Assembly: GCA_019055375.1 (NCBI GenBank) | Contig: JAHQIW010006271.1 | Span: 221,514-285,513 of the forward strand | DNA: 64,000 bases | From: Parelaphostrongylus tenuis | Taxonomy: Eukaryota > Nematoda > Chromadorea > Rhabditida > Metastrongylidae | Direction of reading: 5' to 3' | In this document: positions 11,501 through 22,730 of the stretch, in pieces | How positions within the stretch are numbered: position 1 is the first letter of the stretch | Layout of the letters: each line of letters begins with the position of its first letter | The notes under the pieces: generated by a model | Told to the model about the DNA's origin: nothing | Database searches by the model: none | What the model saw: only the letters and a program-made list of their open reading frames with translations | Made by a program: the position numbers and the translations under genes

Positions 11501-14500
11501 TCTAAGTGGGGAGAATTATGTCTTGCTGCTTGTTCGCTCTTGGACTTTTCTATTCTTTGGGCGATGTCACAAGCAGATAATCTCATTATTATGTACATTG
11601 GATATATGTTATATCGCCTCCTCTATGAGGCCATGATCACTATTGCACAGTGAGTGATCGTTATAATTGCAGTAGCACATACATTTAGAACTGTTTTCTT
11701 TCATTTAACTCATATTATTAGGACATCAAAATGGTTACTATTAGCGTGTTATGATGAAAACACGCAATGTCTATGGGTTTTACATAGTGTCACTATAAAC
11801 ACTATTTGGCACTTTATCCGTCTTCGCAGTGCTTTTTTCCACTGTGCGGACCCCGAAACTTCTAACATTCAGTTCGTTGTTCCGTCTTTTTTTTGAACGT
11901 CGTAGAATGGTTAAGGTCTCCTTGCAATCTCAAGGATAGCGTGGCTGTAGCGTTCCATAAGGAGTTGCTGCTGGCCGCTGGAAAGAGTTGGGGTGGAGCT
12001 TGGCCTCACTCGCGCCGCGACAGCACCGCAACCACTCGGCCACTGCGCCCCTTTTAGAATACTAGTATTCCTCGGGACCACTGGGAGCAAATCGGTTTTT
12101 CTATAACATTTTGGCTAGATATAGAAAAATTGACTGAAAATTTGAATCTGATGAAGGAGAAGGCGCCGAATCGTCGGCTATCACTTCTGAAGCGGTCATA
12201 CTAATCTCATTTATCCTCTAGAAAAAATTGCTTGGTAAAAATTGACTTTGCGAATTTTTTCCTTTATTTGATTGTTCGTCATTCAAACGCACCTCCCAAC
12301 TCTGTCACTGGCGTATTTTTGTTATGTAATTTATGTGAAACAACGTTTAGTATTAGAGAAACAATCATACAAAAAGATGTATTTGTATTTAGTTGAAATC
12401 ACTTTGTATTTCGGCATAAGAAAGCTCGTTGCAAAAAGTGTGCATGAAGAAGTTATTGTGAAATTATCATTAGCCACCCTAGCGCCGAGGCATATTAAAT
12501 TAAGGGGCCTCATAAAATTGCGGTGCCCTTTGGGCATCTAGATCAGATGGAAAACATTCTCAGTTTTTCTGGCGGGTTGCGGAGATACTATTAAGTTGTC
12601 CTTTTCAACAAACTCCCGAGATCAATCTAGCCTGTGATTTTTTTTGATGAAATCCTTACAATAAGGCACATATGGAGAAGCGCAATCAGGAGGTTAACTC
12701 CATTTATACAGAAGAATTTTGCTTCTTCAATACTCAGTAGTATACTGCTCTATAAATGCCATTACAGATTCAATTTGGCTTATGCTTTGGAGAACGACTC
12801 GTATGGTCTCATATTCGGGACGAATACATTTGTGGCTCTGGTATTACAAACTACACTCACACTTGTTGTCACATCTCCTTTAGGACTAGCGCTTCCCGTC
12901 AGGCCTCAGGTATTTTGAACAAGTTTTCAGTGCATGTCTCCCTAATTTTATATCACATGAGATATGAATCGTTGAAGCTGTGAGATATCTGAGCACGTGC
13001 GTACAAACAAGTTATCAGACCTGGATTTTTTAGTTTCTATGTTCTGGGAAAATCACTAATTTTCTATATCAAGCAAATGAATTTGAACGAAAACTTAGAA
13101 GTGCATGTTAACATTCAACATCATGGCAAATTTACTTTAGTCTTGCCTTTTGAACCTTTTTAAATCCTATTTTGCAATTTAAAATGATCGCGTTGTCCCA
13201 CCTTATTCATGCAAAGTGATAGACTTGTTAACTTTGTCCTAGCAGAACGAAGAATACCCAGATTACCTTTTATTTGAGGCGCTCCACTGATTTGAAAACT
13301 GGGCATAGTTTCTAGATGATTTTTACGACTAACTGTTGGCAGATAGCCATTAGTAGCAGAAGTATTATGATAAGACTATCAATTTATTTATGTTTTTCTC
13401 TTACGCTGGAGCCTTTTGAATATCTAGAAGCCTGTGAAGCTGACCAATATTGTTATTGGATATGGTAAGGGCTTTCTAGTGTTTTGTTATCCTTCAATCG
13501 ATGAAAGCCTAACTAACAGACAGTGAAGCTACGTCCGTGTTTATGCATCTACTTGTTTGATTTAATGCATTTCTTCGTATTTATCAACTGGAGCGTGAGA
13601 CTGGCCTAACTACCGGCACTTGTGATAACGGAAATTTCAAACTATCGACTATGATTTCTTGTGTTTCGTCAAAATTTTTCCGGAATACTGCTGCTTATTC
13701 TTCATGTTGATTCGATTCTATTGATTTATTTGACTACTTCGAAAATTATTGCTTTTTATTCAACTGATTTATAAAACCTCCTCACACTAATGTCTATAAT
13801 CCCATAGATTTTTTATTGAGCTTTTACGAGGCTTGGTATTGCATCTCAGTGATATACGCCCGTTTCAAAGCTTTTCCACGTCTCATCAGTATGACATTCT
13901 CCATACTAAGAGTACCAGAGAGAGAAAATGCCACAATGCTAGGCAAGTGAAATGTCACGTGTTCCACCGTCCCTTCTTCAGTCGATGTTTTGCGGCTTGC
14001 CTAGATGGGCTTCAGGGTTTCAAAATATACATCATCGCCTTTCTTTAATATTCACTACAGAGAACGTCACTCTTTGTGAGGAAGTTGAAATCACAGAATT
14101 GCGCTTACACTAACAGTGTTTCTATCTTACTGACAGAGCTCACACCTTGGCGCTCCCACGTCTATATTGATGAAGGGCATACCAAAAATCATTAGGTCGT
14201 TCCATAAGTTTCGGTACTAGAACAATAAACACCAAATTTATTAACTATGATTGTTTTTTTTTAATTGCGCATTTGCTCGAGAACTTTTTTCTATGCAACC
14301 TGCCTATATTTGCTATTAATAGGTTGGAAAAAAAGTTCTGGGACCTGCAAAATATTGAAAATTTATGCAAGAATCCTAAGCCAAAAACAAATAATAAATT
14401 TTCTTTGAAATAGATGTCATCGTTTTCTACGACTTTCTGCCATCGGTCTGTCAAGTTTTGAACCTAGTCAAAGTACCATTATTTCGACTTCGCATCAGGG

Positions 14501-15570
14501 AACTCCTGAGATGTTTTTTTTTCAACTTCCTCGAGCGATTCAAATTGACAACCCTCCAAAAAGTGTTGCATTGACCGGAAGAGGCCAAAGTCGGATGGAG
14601 TGCAATCTGGACTGTAGGTGGGATGCGGCAGAACCGCGAATCCGTCCTGTTCATCATACTTGTTTTTGGTCTTTTTGGTAGTGTGCAGTCCGGCATTGTC
14701 TTGGTGCATCAAAAGGCGCGTTTAGTTGACCAAAGCCAAAGAGGCTTGAAACGAAGTGAAAAGAAAGACCAATAATATCCAGTCTTTCAGTGGGAATATC
14801 CCGTATAAGAAATTGTATTATTCTCACGATATGCACTGGAGTTATCATGCTTATTAAAGTGCCCCAGAACTTTCTTTACACCCTTATTAGATGGAGCTGT
14901 CGCGGGAACAAGTTCCCTTGTTACTCATGCACCGATGGCGCCTAGGGGGAAATGCTAGTGAGATGGCGGGCAAGATGTTTTTTCCAGCTTTGGATTTCGC
15001 GAACCATTTCCTAGCTGTCCTTTCTGAAACCGTATCGTTGTCTCAAGCTCCATTAATCTTGCGCGCCGCCTCGCCAGCATTTTCCCTTAAGCGCCCTTGT
15101 GCATGAGTAACAGGAGTATTTGCTTCTAATCAGCTCCTCTCGAAGCAGCTATAGGCAGGTTGTAACCAACCAATATTCGCAAGAAAATGCGTAATTGAAA
15201 GATACCAAAATCATGCAGTCCAAATTATATTCGGTATCATTTTCCTCAAATTTAGAAATATTCTTTTTCAAGGTAGATTGAGGTCACCATCTCTTTCGGT
15301 AGTCATACTAACAATAAAAGCACCGGCACCTAATTTGTTAGGTTTGATGTGTAATTGTCGAAACATTTTGTACGAGATGCCATCGCTGTGACTTTAGTAA
15401 AGCTACAAATTTCTAAGTTATAGCTGAGAAAGAGTTACTGAAACTTTCAACAACAAGGTATTTCTCTTTTTCAGTTTCAAGTCTATTCCGGTTTTCACCT
15501 GTTGGTGTCGATGATATTTATCCTGCCACCGCTCTATCGGCTCATACGGAAAGTGAAAGTACTGTGCTGA
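5506..15570 (+). CDS. SLC19-family folate/thiamine transporter (copy 1, intact)
   Basis: This is a multi-pass plasma-membrane carrier of the SLC19 family (reduced folate and thiamine carriers; C. elegans FOLT proteins). Nine exons: 5506-5637, 6586-6744, 6832-6923, 7731-7936, 8619-8782, 8887-8983, 11457-11649, 12768-12909, 15475-15570. All introns are GT-AG and phases join, giving 1281 nt, 426 residues and TGA. Family motifs in order: TTILLCAYGFL with PSQPF (residues 6-25), VYPLWTYSY (45-53), DLVLYKPMI (65-73), GLSSAAEIAYFAYIY (104-118), YVRGALLLG (about 131), VGNYVQALWGAV (252-263) and VYNGVTEAL. Hydrophobic segments fit about 12 membrane spans. The start is the first ATG after an acceptor-like site and begins the family-typical N-terminus. 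Which vitamin it carries cannot be told from sequence. Introns 6 and 8 hold transposon debris. Terminal exon limits are hand-built. Confidence 0.88.
5825..5925 (+). repeat. tRNA-like SINE head in intron 1 of copy 1
   Basis: An A-box-like GTAGTGCAGTGGCTAGGAGT and a B-box-like GATTCGATCCC lie about 45 nt apart, as in tRNA-derived SINEs. Comparable heads sit at the same place in intron 1 of copy 2 (23615-23700) and copy 3 (48415-48505), so the insertion probably predates the duplications. Confidence 0.55.
6297..6520 (+). repeat. Rearranged tRNA-headed SINE / fold-back relative
   Basis: This segment has the same modules as the 3580-3955 element. It starts GAACTGAGTGGTGAGCAAAA, carries GGTTGGTGGCTGATAGCTAA and the tRNA-like GCCTCAGTGGTATAG unit at 6427-6490, and ends TTGCTCACCGCTCAATTCCC. 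One arm is deleted, so it folds less well. It lies in intron 1 of SLC19 copy 1. Confidence 0.65.
7100..7180 (+). repeat. tRNA-like SINE head in intron 3
   Basis: CATCTAGCGGTTAGTGAGG (A-box-like) and GCTGGTTCGATTTCC (B-box-like) are spaced as in a tRNA. A comparable minus-strand head occurs at about 7490-7575 (GATTGAACCAGTAACC). Neither forms a convincing cloverleaf, so they are treated as SINE remnants. Confidence 0.45.
9000..10320. other. Intron 6 sequence without recognised features
   Basis: No exon-like or transposon-like peptide could be recognised. Coding-like wording around 9990-10140 may belong to the retroelement whose 3' end follows, but I could not match it. Confidence 0.35.
10330..10830 (+). 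mobile_element. RTE retrotransposon 3' fragment (C-terminus)
   Basis: Plus-strand frames spell the tail of nematode RTE polyproteins. VSIYASKTW corresponds to the family TYASETW, followed by FVERAVERLLLRVS, RIKNSYLRHDQI, the HVMSFNG..RW-like block, AKSLKE and ARDREK. Stops and frame jumps interrupt them. The reverse transcriptase core is absent, so this is a 5'-truncated copy inside intron 6 of SLC19 copy 1. Confidence 0.7.
10985..11399. mobile_element. Fold-back element with tRNA-like arms (second family)
   Basis: Arms of about 110 nt (10985-11095 and 11289-11399; coordinates sum to 22384) are imperfect reverse complements. Each contains a tRNA-like unit: minus strand near 11019-11090, plus strand near 11294-11365, with GTTGGTAGTGCAACGGTTCG and a B-box-like segment. 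The organisation copies the 3580-3955 element with a different tRNA head. Confidence 0.55.
14193..14316. mobile_element. mariner terminal remnant
   Basis: The sequence TTAGGTCGTTCCATAAGTTT at about 14193 is typical of a mariner inverted-repeat end. About 120 nt of AT-rich sequence follow before a second mariner begins. No second end was found. Confidence 0.45.
14317..14889 (-). mobile_element. Internally deleted mariner element
   Basis: The ends are inverted repeats: TAATAGGTTGGAAAAAAAGT at 14317 and the reverse complement of a segment ending CACCCTTATTA at 14889, both followed inward by AGTTCTGGG. The minus strand encodes the transposase C-terminus: HQDNAGLH (catalytic Asp), then HPTYSPDCTPSD (third Asp), then FLEGCQFESLEEVEK. 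The spacing fits the DD34D class approximately, and frameshifts are present. At 573 bp it lacks the N-terminus and is non-autonomous. It lies in intron 8 of SLC19 copy 1. Confidence 0.8.
14890..15115. mobile_element. mariner N-terminal fragments in opposite orientations
   Basis: The plus strand at 14891-14970 reads REQVPLLLMHRWRLGGNASE, like the mariner first helix. The minus strand between about 15110 and 14990 reads GENAGEAARKI-like and then DTVSERTARKWFAKSK, which matches the second mariner helix-turn-helix. Two fragments of the same domain in opposite orientation suggest a rearranged or inverted insertion beside the deleted mariner. Confidence 0.55.
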
Positions 15571-15900
15571 GAAATTTATCATATTTCTAGCAATCTGGTG
15601 TATTTCTATTTCTTCGTAGAGACAGCTTGTTCAATGTATGAAGCAATTCACATAATCATCTCTCGCTGGTGTTTAGTCTCATAACACTTAAGATATAGAA
15701 TACATCTTGTCACTGTAGGAGAATGAGTAGTTCAATGAACGATTGAAGAACAGAATTCACAATGTGACGATCAGCCTTGAACTTTGATACGGTGAACTTG
15801 CGTGTCATTGATCAGCACACTTTACACCGCTGCAGTCTTACTTTTTGAGCATGCCTCTTTGGTGAAATCATCAATAATGTGTCAGCCAATGATGGTACTC
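15571..15900 (+). promoter_or_regulatory. SLC19 copy 1 3' flank, conserved in all copies
   Basis: The block 15730-15890 (GATTGAAGAACAGAATTCAC, later GATCAGCACAC and TCATCAATAATGTG) has homologues after exon 9 of copy 2 (32985-33150) and copy 3 (61633-61800). The copy 3 version begins with TTCAATAAATAATTG, which contains an AATAAA hexamer, while copy 1 has AATGAA there. I infer part of the 3' UTR or a downstream duplicated segment. Confidence 0.45.
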
Positions 15901-16389
15901 AACGAAAACATTAGCAGTGACGAAGAGATTTATTGCCACAGCACGGATTGGTGATGTTTTTAGACCTTCGACTGCATTGTTCACATTAGAAAGAAAAGCC
16001 TAATTTCTCTATCGAAAATAACGAAGGACGATTCAATTTAACGATGAACAGAATCACTTGCGATAACTTATTTCAGGCCACCATTTATGTGAGCACCGTA
16101 TCGGTTTTGTTACAAGGCTTGCTATTATGAACAATGAAAATGGTTAAAATATATCTAATGATGTAGAGTGGTGTGCAAAGTGTTATTTTACCACCGCAAG
16201 AGGTGGTCAGCAAAGTGAATTCTGATTGAAGATGGTTAGCTCAAATCAGGTGTTTATTGAACTTTTTTTGACACTTACTAAGTTCTTGGAAGACTCAATC
16301 TCTTGGTACGTTTATCATAATAATAGCGCGTATTTTGTAATGAGTTTCAATCTTCCTTCAAGTAGTTTACCGTCCCATCGCTGCTGGGA
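15901..16389. other. Unassigned sequence between SLC19 copy 1 and an RTE
   Basis: No gene or repeat was recognised. Confidence 0.35.
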
Positions 16390-18460
16390 GGTGTTTTTTT
16401 TTTTCGTTGGACTAAGAAGCATAGCGGGGTCAATCCCCCAATAGGCCTACTCAAGCTGAGAATGAGTCCGACGTTTCTACCTGGAAAGCCCAATTAAGAG
16501 TAAACAGTACCAGGGATGACGACCGTTTTTCTAAGTACTAGTCGAACGGTTGTAAACCTTCTTTTCTCTGATCGACAAAGGCCGGTGACTGCCTGGTGCG
16601 TGACAACCCGTGCGAGGCCCTGGCTAGGCTAACCTTGGAACTCCAGAAAAAAAAATCACTTCTGCAAGAAAATTCCTGCCTCAGTCCTGTATATTGAGTG
16701 CTTCCGACTACGGTGTCGGGTAACCGTTGAGAGGAGATTAAATCTCAAGTTCGACAGGGCATCATTGTTAATGGAGAAACGAACACTTCCACGACTCACC
16801 GCGAACGCTGCTTCTTGCTTTGCAATCATACCACCAGAACAGTCTCCTTAGACGCCAACCAATCCGCACTTCTTGAAGCTGCTGGTCACATTAATTCTCA
16901 TGTGATTGCTCTACAAGAAACGAAAAGCAGGAAAACTAACACAAGAAAATTCGATGACAAAACCCTCGTTATTCGTTGATCGAAGTTCCAGTCAGGAAAT
17001 GTCAAAGGGGTCGGTTTTGTAGTTCACTCACACGTTCCGCATCTAATCATTTCGTACGAAGTCCTATCACCGCGCCTGGCTATCCTCCGCCTCCAGCTAT
17101 CGCGTCGAAAAGTTAGTATCTTTAAGTGCTACGCACTAACTCATACAGCTGAAGGAATCGAAATAGACGGATTCTACAGCAAGTTGAAGGAAGTCATCTG
17201 CAACAAAAAAGCCCAGAATTTCTTTTATGAAGACTTTACACCAGTTTAGGGAATGGGAAAGAGAATGAGAACGAAGGCCGTCTTGTATAACACCTTTTCT
17301 CGGCTCATCTCTTTCAAGACAACTCATTTTCCGAAAAGAGAGAAAGTCGCAGATGGACATGGGAGTTCCCAATGACACGACTCATGCTGAGATCGATCAT
17401 ACAATTACGAACAGAAAATCGTGACTTTTTGACACTTTAGTGGTACCAGGATTCTGTGCGGGATCTGATCACCGCTTTCTATATGCGTAGATTCGATTCA
17501 GCCATGAACTGAACAAGAAGTTCTCTTGTCGCTCAAGAAAAGCAAAACAGGTTGTGTACGACGAGGACGCTCTCAATAAAATCCCCATACACGATTGGCA
17601 GATAAACCAAGACCCGACCGAAGACTACGAGCTGCTTGTCAGTGGACTCAAAATTTGCGCCAAACTAGCATCAGTTTCCCAAACAAATGTTCTGATCGCA
17701 TCTACATTACTACCGGGGAATTGTTCGGAAATGAAGAAAGTTGAGACTTGATACTTCTGTAACTCACCTAGCTAGGCTGATAATCAGTGTCGACCGAAGA
17801 TGATCCTTGCAGGACGATCTATTCGGTAGAAGCAGAAAAAGCTGTTTGAAGCCGCACAAAACCGACCTAGTCTAAAGAAATGCCGTCGGGATCTCTGTAC
17901 TTATCATGTTCCACTATCCATCCTGACGAATGAATATGGGATTATTGCTACATCTCGCCATGATACAGAATCAGTGACGGAAAAGTTCTATAACAATCTT
18001 CTCCGTTCCACAACTCCCTTCTCAGGCTTCAAAATTCCCACTGGTGAAAAAATCACCCGGTGTTGTAACCTTTGAAGTTCGAGTTGCGATTGAAAGCATG
18101 AAGAGAGGCACACCTCGAGAATTCGTAAGATCGCTGCCACGTTCCTCACGGTGGCCACAATCTGCGCGTGCTATATATATACATTACATCTACAGAAGGA
18201 GAAAATGTCAAAGCAGTAGAGGACACTACGCACAGCCATCTTATTCAGAAAGGAGGACAGTAGGGATCCTCCCAACCATTGGCCAATATGCTTTTGGGTG
18301 TACTTTACAAGCTCCTTAAGAAGATCAGCTTTTTATGCATCTCGAGGGTCTCGGATGAGGCACAGCCAGTTGCACAAGCAGGATTCCTCAAATGGTGTTG
18401 TTGCATGAACTACATCAAATCATGTCTTGAGTCATTGAAGTTTATCGGGAATAGCTAAAA
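16390..18460 (+). mobile_element. RTE retrotransposon, 5' UTR to early RT, decayed
   Basis: After a GC-richer 5' leader (about 16390-16740, including GCCGGTGACTGCCTGGTGCG), the plus strand encodes an RTE polyprotein in broken frames. Recognisable blocks are ANQSALLEAAGHINSHVIAL then QETKS (endonuclease catalytic Glu region), GVGFVVHSHVPHL, SPRLAILRLQLS, RRWTWEFPND then HAEIDH (His/Asp motifs), PGFCAGSDHR, DPTEDYELLVSGLK, VRVAIESMKRGT (start of RT) and DEAQPVAQAGFLKWCCCMNY. The C-terminal RT blocks are missing. Stops and frameshifts make it non-coding. It belongs to a different RTE subfamily from the copies at 28.5 and 53 kb. Confidence 0.8.
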
Positions 18461-18959
18461 AAATCTTCACGTGTTCCTTCAGAGAATATGAATCGAACAT
18501 GAAGAGTGAAGCGATCGCTACTACTTAAATTGTTGCAAATGTTAATTTTGTTTCGTATCTGGAAAAGAGTAAGAAACTGAATAAACATGATTACTGGCGA
18601 ATCTCACGCCGTCATAATGTGACAAACATATTGGAGATGACTACCAACTACACAAAGTGGTTCAATTATGGGGATGTATACATCCTTATAGTTGACTGTT
18701 TTCAAACCTCTCCATAACCATTCAATTTAGTCCGTGAGAATGTTCAAAGCTTTTTCGAAGCTGGTACGTCAGGGTCTTCTGTACGTCTCGGCGCAATCGT
18801 CCGTTTCATCAGAGCCGCACGCCTTATGCTGAATCCTACTTTATTGCAGAGACGTTATGGTGATGGCACGTAGTATTGCCCTATCATCATTGATTTCAGT
18901 CCATATATTATGGGTATTAATGAATATCTAAACATCCTACCAATCGACTGTTTTTACTC

Positions 18960-19395
18960 GATGATCATTTTTTGAGCCACGAATGTGCTCTGTTATAAGA
19001 CAGACTTGTAGAGTCGGATACACGCGTTTTAATCTTGGCAGTCTCATCAATCGGGCGGTATCCTTCGTTTTTCGCCAATCCTCTCGGGGTGCTCCAGTCC
19101 CTATACTAAAAGTAGGCGATGACCTTCTTTTTACGCCGTCCATTAAGTGGAACTATCACCGAATGGGCAGTGTTGTAACTTAATGGTTTCTCTTACTGCA
19201 TGGTGAAAATATTAGTCGTCGCCCACTCTTAGTATAGGGATCTGGAGTACCTCGAGAGGATTGGCAAAAGCCGAAGGGTACCACCCGACTGATGGGACTG
19301 TCAAGGTCGAAACACGTGTGGCTCTGTAAGACTACCTTTAACATACCACATGCGCTGGTCAAAAAATAATTATCTGGCATATTGAAATTTGAACG
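18960..19395. mobile_element. F1 fold-back element
   Basis: Arms of about 190 nt on each side of about 19170 are imperfect reverse complements. The left arm runs from TTTTTGAGCCACGAATGTG through CCAATCCTCTCGGGG to ACTAAAAGTAGGCGA. The right arm runs from CGCCCACTCTTAGTATAGGG through AGAGGATTGGC to GGTCAAAAAATAATTATC. The family has at least five other copies here, and its outer end usually reads TGAGCCAACATGTCATGTGG or its complement. Confidence 0.75.
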
Positions 19396-19905
19396 TGGTT
19401 TTGAGAAAACACTCAAAACGAAAGGTGTGTTTCTAATCGCTCTAAACATTTAGTATAGTTGGCGAAAATGTTTTGTGATAAAACAATATCGCGTGATACC
19501 ACCATAACGTTCCCATTCCTGCTATAAAGAAGAGGTCAGTGTGAGCGTATGGCTCTGATGAAGCGGGTGATAGCGCCGAAGCATACGTAAGCCATTGACG
19601 TATCAAACGCGAAAAGGCTCTAAATATTTTTGCAGAGCATTTGGAGCATATGATGATTAGAGAAGGCGAAGTTACAAAATTCATTACTTAGATCTCTATG
19701 ATAAAACTTTTTTGGAGGCAAAAAGCTATACGAGCATTGTTAACGGAGATTGAACGAGTCAAACAAGTCACAAAAGGGCAAACGATATGCCAAGAAAGTT
19801 AATCATTAGTGTGCTATGATGCATGAACCTTTTGATGGAGTGGGCCTCTGATATGATCATGTTCAATTTTTTCACCGACTCACCCAATTTCTAAGGTATC
19901 TTTGC
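19396..19905. other. F1 outer sequence and scraps
   Basis: The first ~50 nt continue an F1-type end (ACGTGGTTTTGAGAAAACAC just before, CTCAAAACGAAAGG after). A segment at 19560-19640 resembles an arm of the fold-back at 45303-45615. Nothing else was recognised. Confidence 0.4.
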
Positions 19906-20135
19906 TTATGGAGTGGGTATGGCGCAGTAGTTAAAGGTCATCTGCAATATGCACCATTGCTCAATGATGTTCGATGGTTCGGTCTCACATTCAAGGCTCA
20001 TCAAGCTTTCCAACTTTTCTGTGTCGGTGATTTGGTACCGAGATTGTTTGGGAAGATAGCAGCACTGACTTATACGTCGGTGCACTATCACAGTTCCATG
20101 GTGTAGAGGCCAGATGTGAGACAGCCATCTCAAAC
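19906..20135 (+). repeat. tRNA-headed SINE
   Basis: GGGTATGGCGCAGTAGTTAA (A-box-like) is followed by GATGGTTCGGTCTCACATTC (B-box-like) and a body that resembles the SINEs at 35090-35350 and 54060-54365. No cloverleaf of functional quality was found. Confidence 0.55.
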
Positions 20136-20934
20136 GATAAAATACCAGATGAAAACAAACGCATATTCATTCCTCAAGAATTGACCATTGTCAATAGCTA
20201 CATCCTTTATCATTGCGTACGAATGCATGTAGCTCAATAGAACTTCAGAAAGATCCGCTAAAAGGCTAGGGCTAAAGAAAGTAACTGGAATAAGCAATAA
20301 TAAATAGGAGCACTACTATTACCGCCGTTTCCGTAGCAGTTCTTCAGAAGCCAAAAAACCAACAGCAATGAAAATTCCGCATTTTTGCGGACGAAGCATT
20401 GAAAGTGCTTATTTACTCTCGGAATAAAAAATTTTCCTCAAGCTTTGCCGAAACAGACTGAGTGATGCGAGAGATTTGAGAGCTGATGAGGTTCAAAAAC
20501 ACACAACTGCACATTAATGATAAGGGTGGAGAGTTCATGGCAATTCTTCGTCATGTTGGTATCGAGGTAGCGATTAAGTACCTAGAAGATGCTTTGCTTT
20601 ATCGGCCATCTTTTAGGAAGGAAATAAAAGGTGAATATACCCAATGCCAAAAAACAACATGATAAACGAGGCGCAGGGGAACGCATTAGCTAGGTTACCT
20701 TCGAGGTTGTGTGTAGAATTGTCTTGATCAGCATCCTAAGACCTTCGAGAGAGATAAAATCTGCAAGCAGCAGTCGAAACAACACGTGAAATGTTCAAAG
20801 GCCTTCGTAAAAGATGAGTATGTGGATGCGAATGGAATGCGAGAAGTAGTGGTATCCCCACAGTCAAGAAAATTGATGGTAGATTGCGTGAAATGAAAAT
20901 AATAAAGCAAAGCAACAACAATAGGTAAATGCCA
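20136..20934. other. Unassigned sequence
   Basis: Overlapping short minus-strand frames at 20728-20964 contain no recognised domain. No repeat was identified. Confidence 0.35.
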
Positions 20935-21410
20935 GATAATCATTTCTGAGGCCGCGCATGTCATGTGGTCTGTTATAAGGGCCGACTTATAGAGCCCGAT
21001 ACACGTGCTTCAATCTTGACGGTCTCATCAGTACACATTGACTGTCTCATCCTTATAACACACCACATGCGTGGCTCAAAAATGATTATCTGGCATACTG
21101 AAATTCAAGCCGTGGTCTTAAGAAAGCACTCATAACGGCTAAGAGCAATCGAATGTACAACACTGTGTGTTCGGTGATAATTTCACCGGACATAGAGTGT
21201 AAAATGTTCGTTGTCGCCTATTCTTAGTATAGGGGACTGAGCGCCACGAGAAAAGACGAGAAGGGTACCGCCCGACTGATGAGACCGTCAAGGTTGGAAC
21301 ACCTGCATCGGGCTCTATAAGTCAGCCCTTAAAACAAACCGCATGACATGCGCGACTCAAAAATGATTATTTGACATATTGGAATTGGAGCTGTGGTCTT
21401 AAGAAAACAC
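20935..21410. mobile_element. F1 fold-back elements (nested or composite)
   Basis: The stretch contains the F1 end (CGCATGTCATGTGGTCTGTT) facing its complement twice: at 20955 against about 21065, and again against about 21340. This looks like one short fold-back followed by an F1 body (AGAGCAATCGAATGTACAAC, then TTCTTAGTATAGGGGACTGA). A second insertion or an internal duplication would explain it. Confidence 0.65.
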
Positions 21411-22009
21411 TCGGGAAAATAGGCAAATGGTAAGAGGTTTAGAAAAGAAACCATTGCCATTCTAGTGTTCAACACATACGTGAAACCAGCAGTCGATGTC
21501 CACTCACATTCTCTTTACGGTGAATTTTCCTCAAGTACAGAGGTTTCTATAACTCATTGCAGTTGGTCAATAGTTTGTCAGAGGATCATGTCGTACCATG
21601 TGCAATGAATAGGGTGCTTTATCTAAGTCTATAAAAAGCATTATCAGATGGGCAGTTTCGCGGTGGGAGGTCGTTGAACTTTCACTCCAAAAACTACATT
21701 CTCAGTCCTTATCTGTGTAATTACTGAACTTTTTACATTTTGTGTCCAATCTTTGCTATCTATAGTCTATACAATCAACATTTAACACTTCATTTATAAT
21801 CATTACAACTAGAAATATTCAATAACAACAACTTTTTAGTACCACTTAAACATGATGCCTTGCTTTCAATTACTGACATGATTGTGTCACTCTCCTCCTT
21901 GTCCTTCATTCCCTTTTCTCGTACATTTGGCCCATAACATCAGCGTATACTCAATTTGCCTTTCCTCCATGTCTTGTTTTTTCATTTCCGTTGAGAAGAC
22001 AACAGTGAA
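21411..22009. other. Unassigned sequence with one dispersed repeat
   Basis: 21880-22009 is the second copy of the repeat at 4860-5030. The remainder has no recognised feature. Confidence 0.4.
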
Positions 22010-22024
22010 CGAGCAGAATTCTCA

Positions 22025-22730
22025 ATTAATTGGCATCAACTTGTCATGTGGTCTGATAAGGGCTCTTGTCAGCCCATACACGTGTTTCGTCCCTGCAGAC
22101 TCGTCAGTCGGGCAGAACCCGTCGTCTTTCGATCTTTTTATAGTCAGTTCTCTCGGGAGCCGAGCTCTCCCTACAGAGAGTTATCAAAGACAAATGTTTT
22201 ACACTCTTTGTCAAGCAAAATTCTCACCTAACACAGAGTGTTGCGCACTTAATTGCTCTTTCGCTGGTATTTTATCATATTATACCTTTACTTCGAGCGC
22301 TTTGTTAAGACCGTGCTCAACTTTGTATAGATCCTTTCATTGTTAGCCAACCTGTCATGTGGTCTGGTGAGGGTTCTTGTACAGCCCAATATACGTATTT
22401 CGTCCATACACTATAATGAATGGATCTATTGGAATTTGGCGTGATCTAAACAAAACACTCGAAATAAAGGTATAACGTGATAAAAATACCAGCCAAAGAG
22501 CAATCGAGTGCGCAACACTTTGTGTTAGGTGAGATTTCTGCTTGACATAGAGTGTAAAACGTTCGTCTTTGATAGCTCTCTGCAGAAGAGCTTGGCTCCC
22601 GAGAGAACTGACCATAAAAAGATCGAAAGACGACGGTTCTGCCCGACTGAAGTCTGTAAGGACGAAACACCTGCTTCGGGCTGTACAAGAGCACTTACCA
22701 GACCACATGACAAGTTGGCTTAATTAATAT
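22025..22730. mobile_element. F1 fold-back element, long arms
   Basis: Arms of about 300 nt pair around 22377 (coordinates sum to 44755). The left arm begins AATTGGCATCAACTTGTCAT and holds AGTCAGTTCTCTCGGGAGC (22142-22160). The right arm holds its complement at 22595-22612 and ends ACATGACAAGTTGGC. The open frames at 21882-22346, 22355-22708 and 22529-22723 are translations of these arms and not genes. This is the best-preserved F1 member. Confidence 0.8.

Noticed and set aside
21882..22708. Opposing frames of 154 and 117 residues as a gene pair
   Set aside because: They are the two arms of an F1 palindrome translated on opposite strands, which explains their mutual similarity (for example shared SLGSRAL/SLGSQAL).
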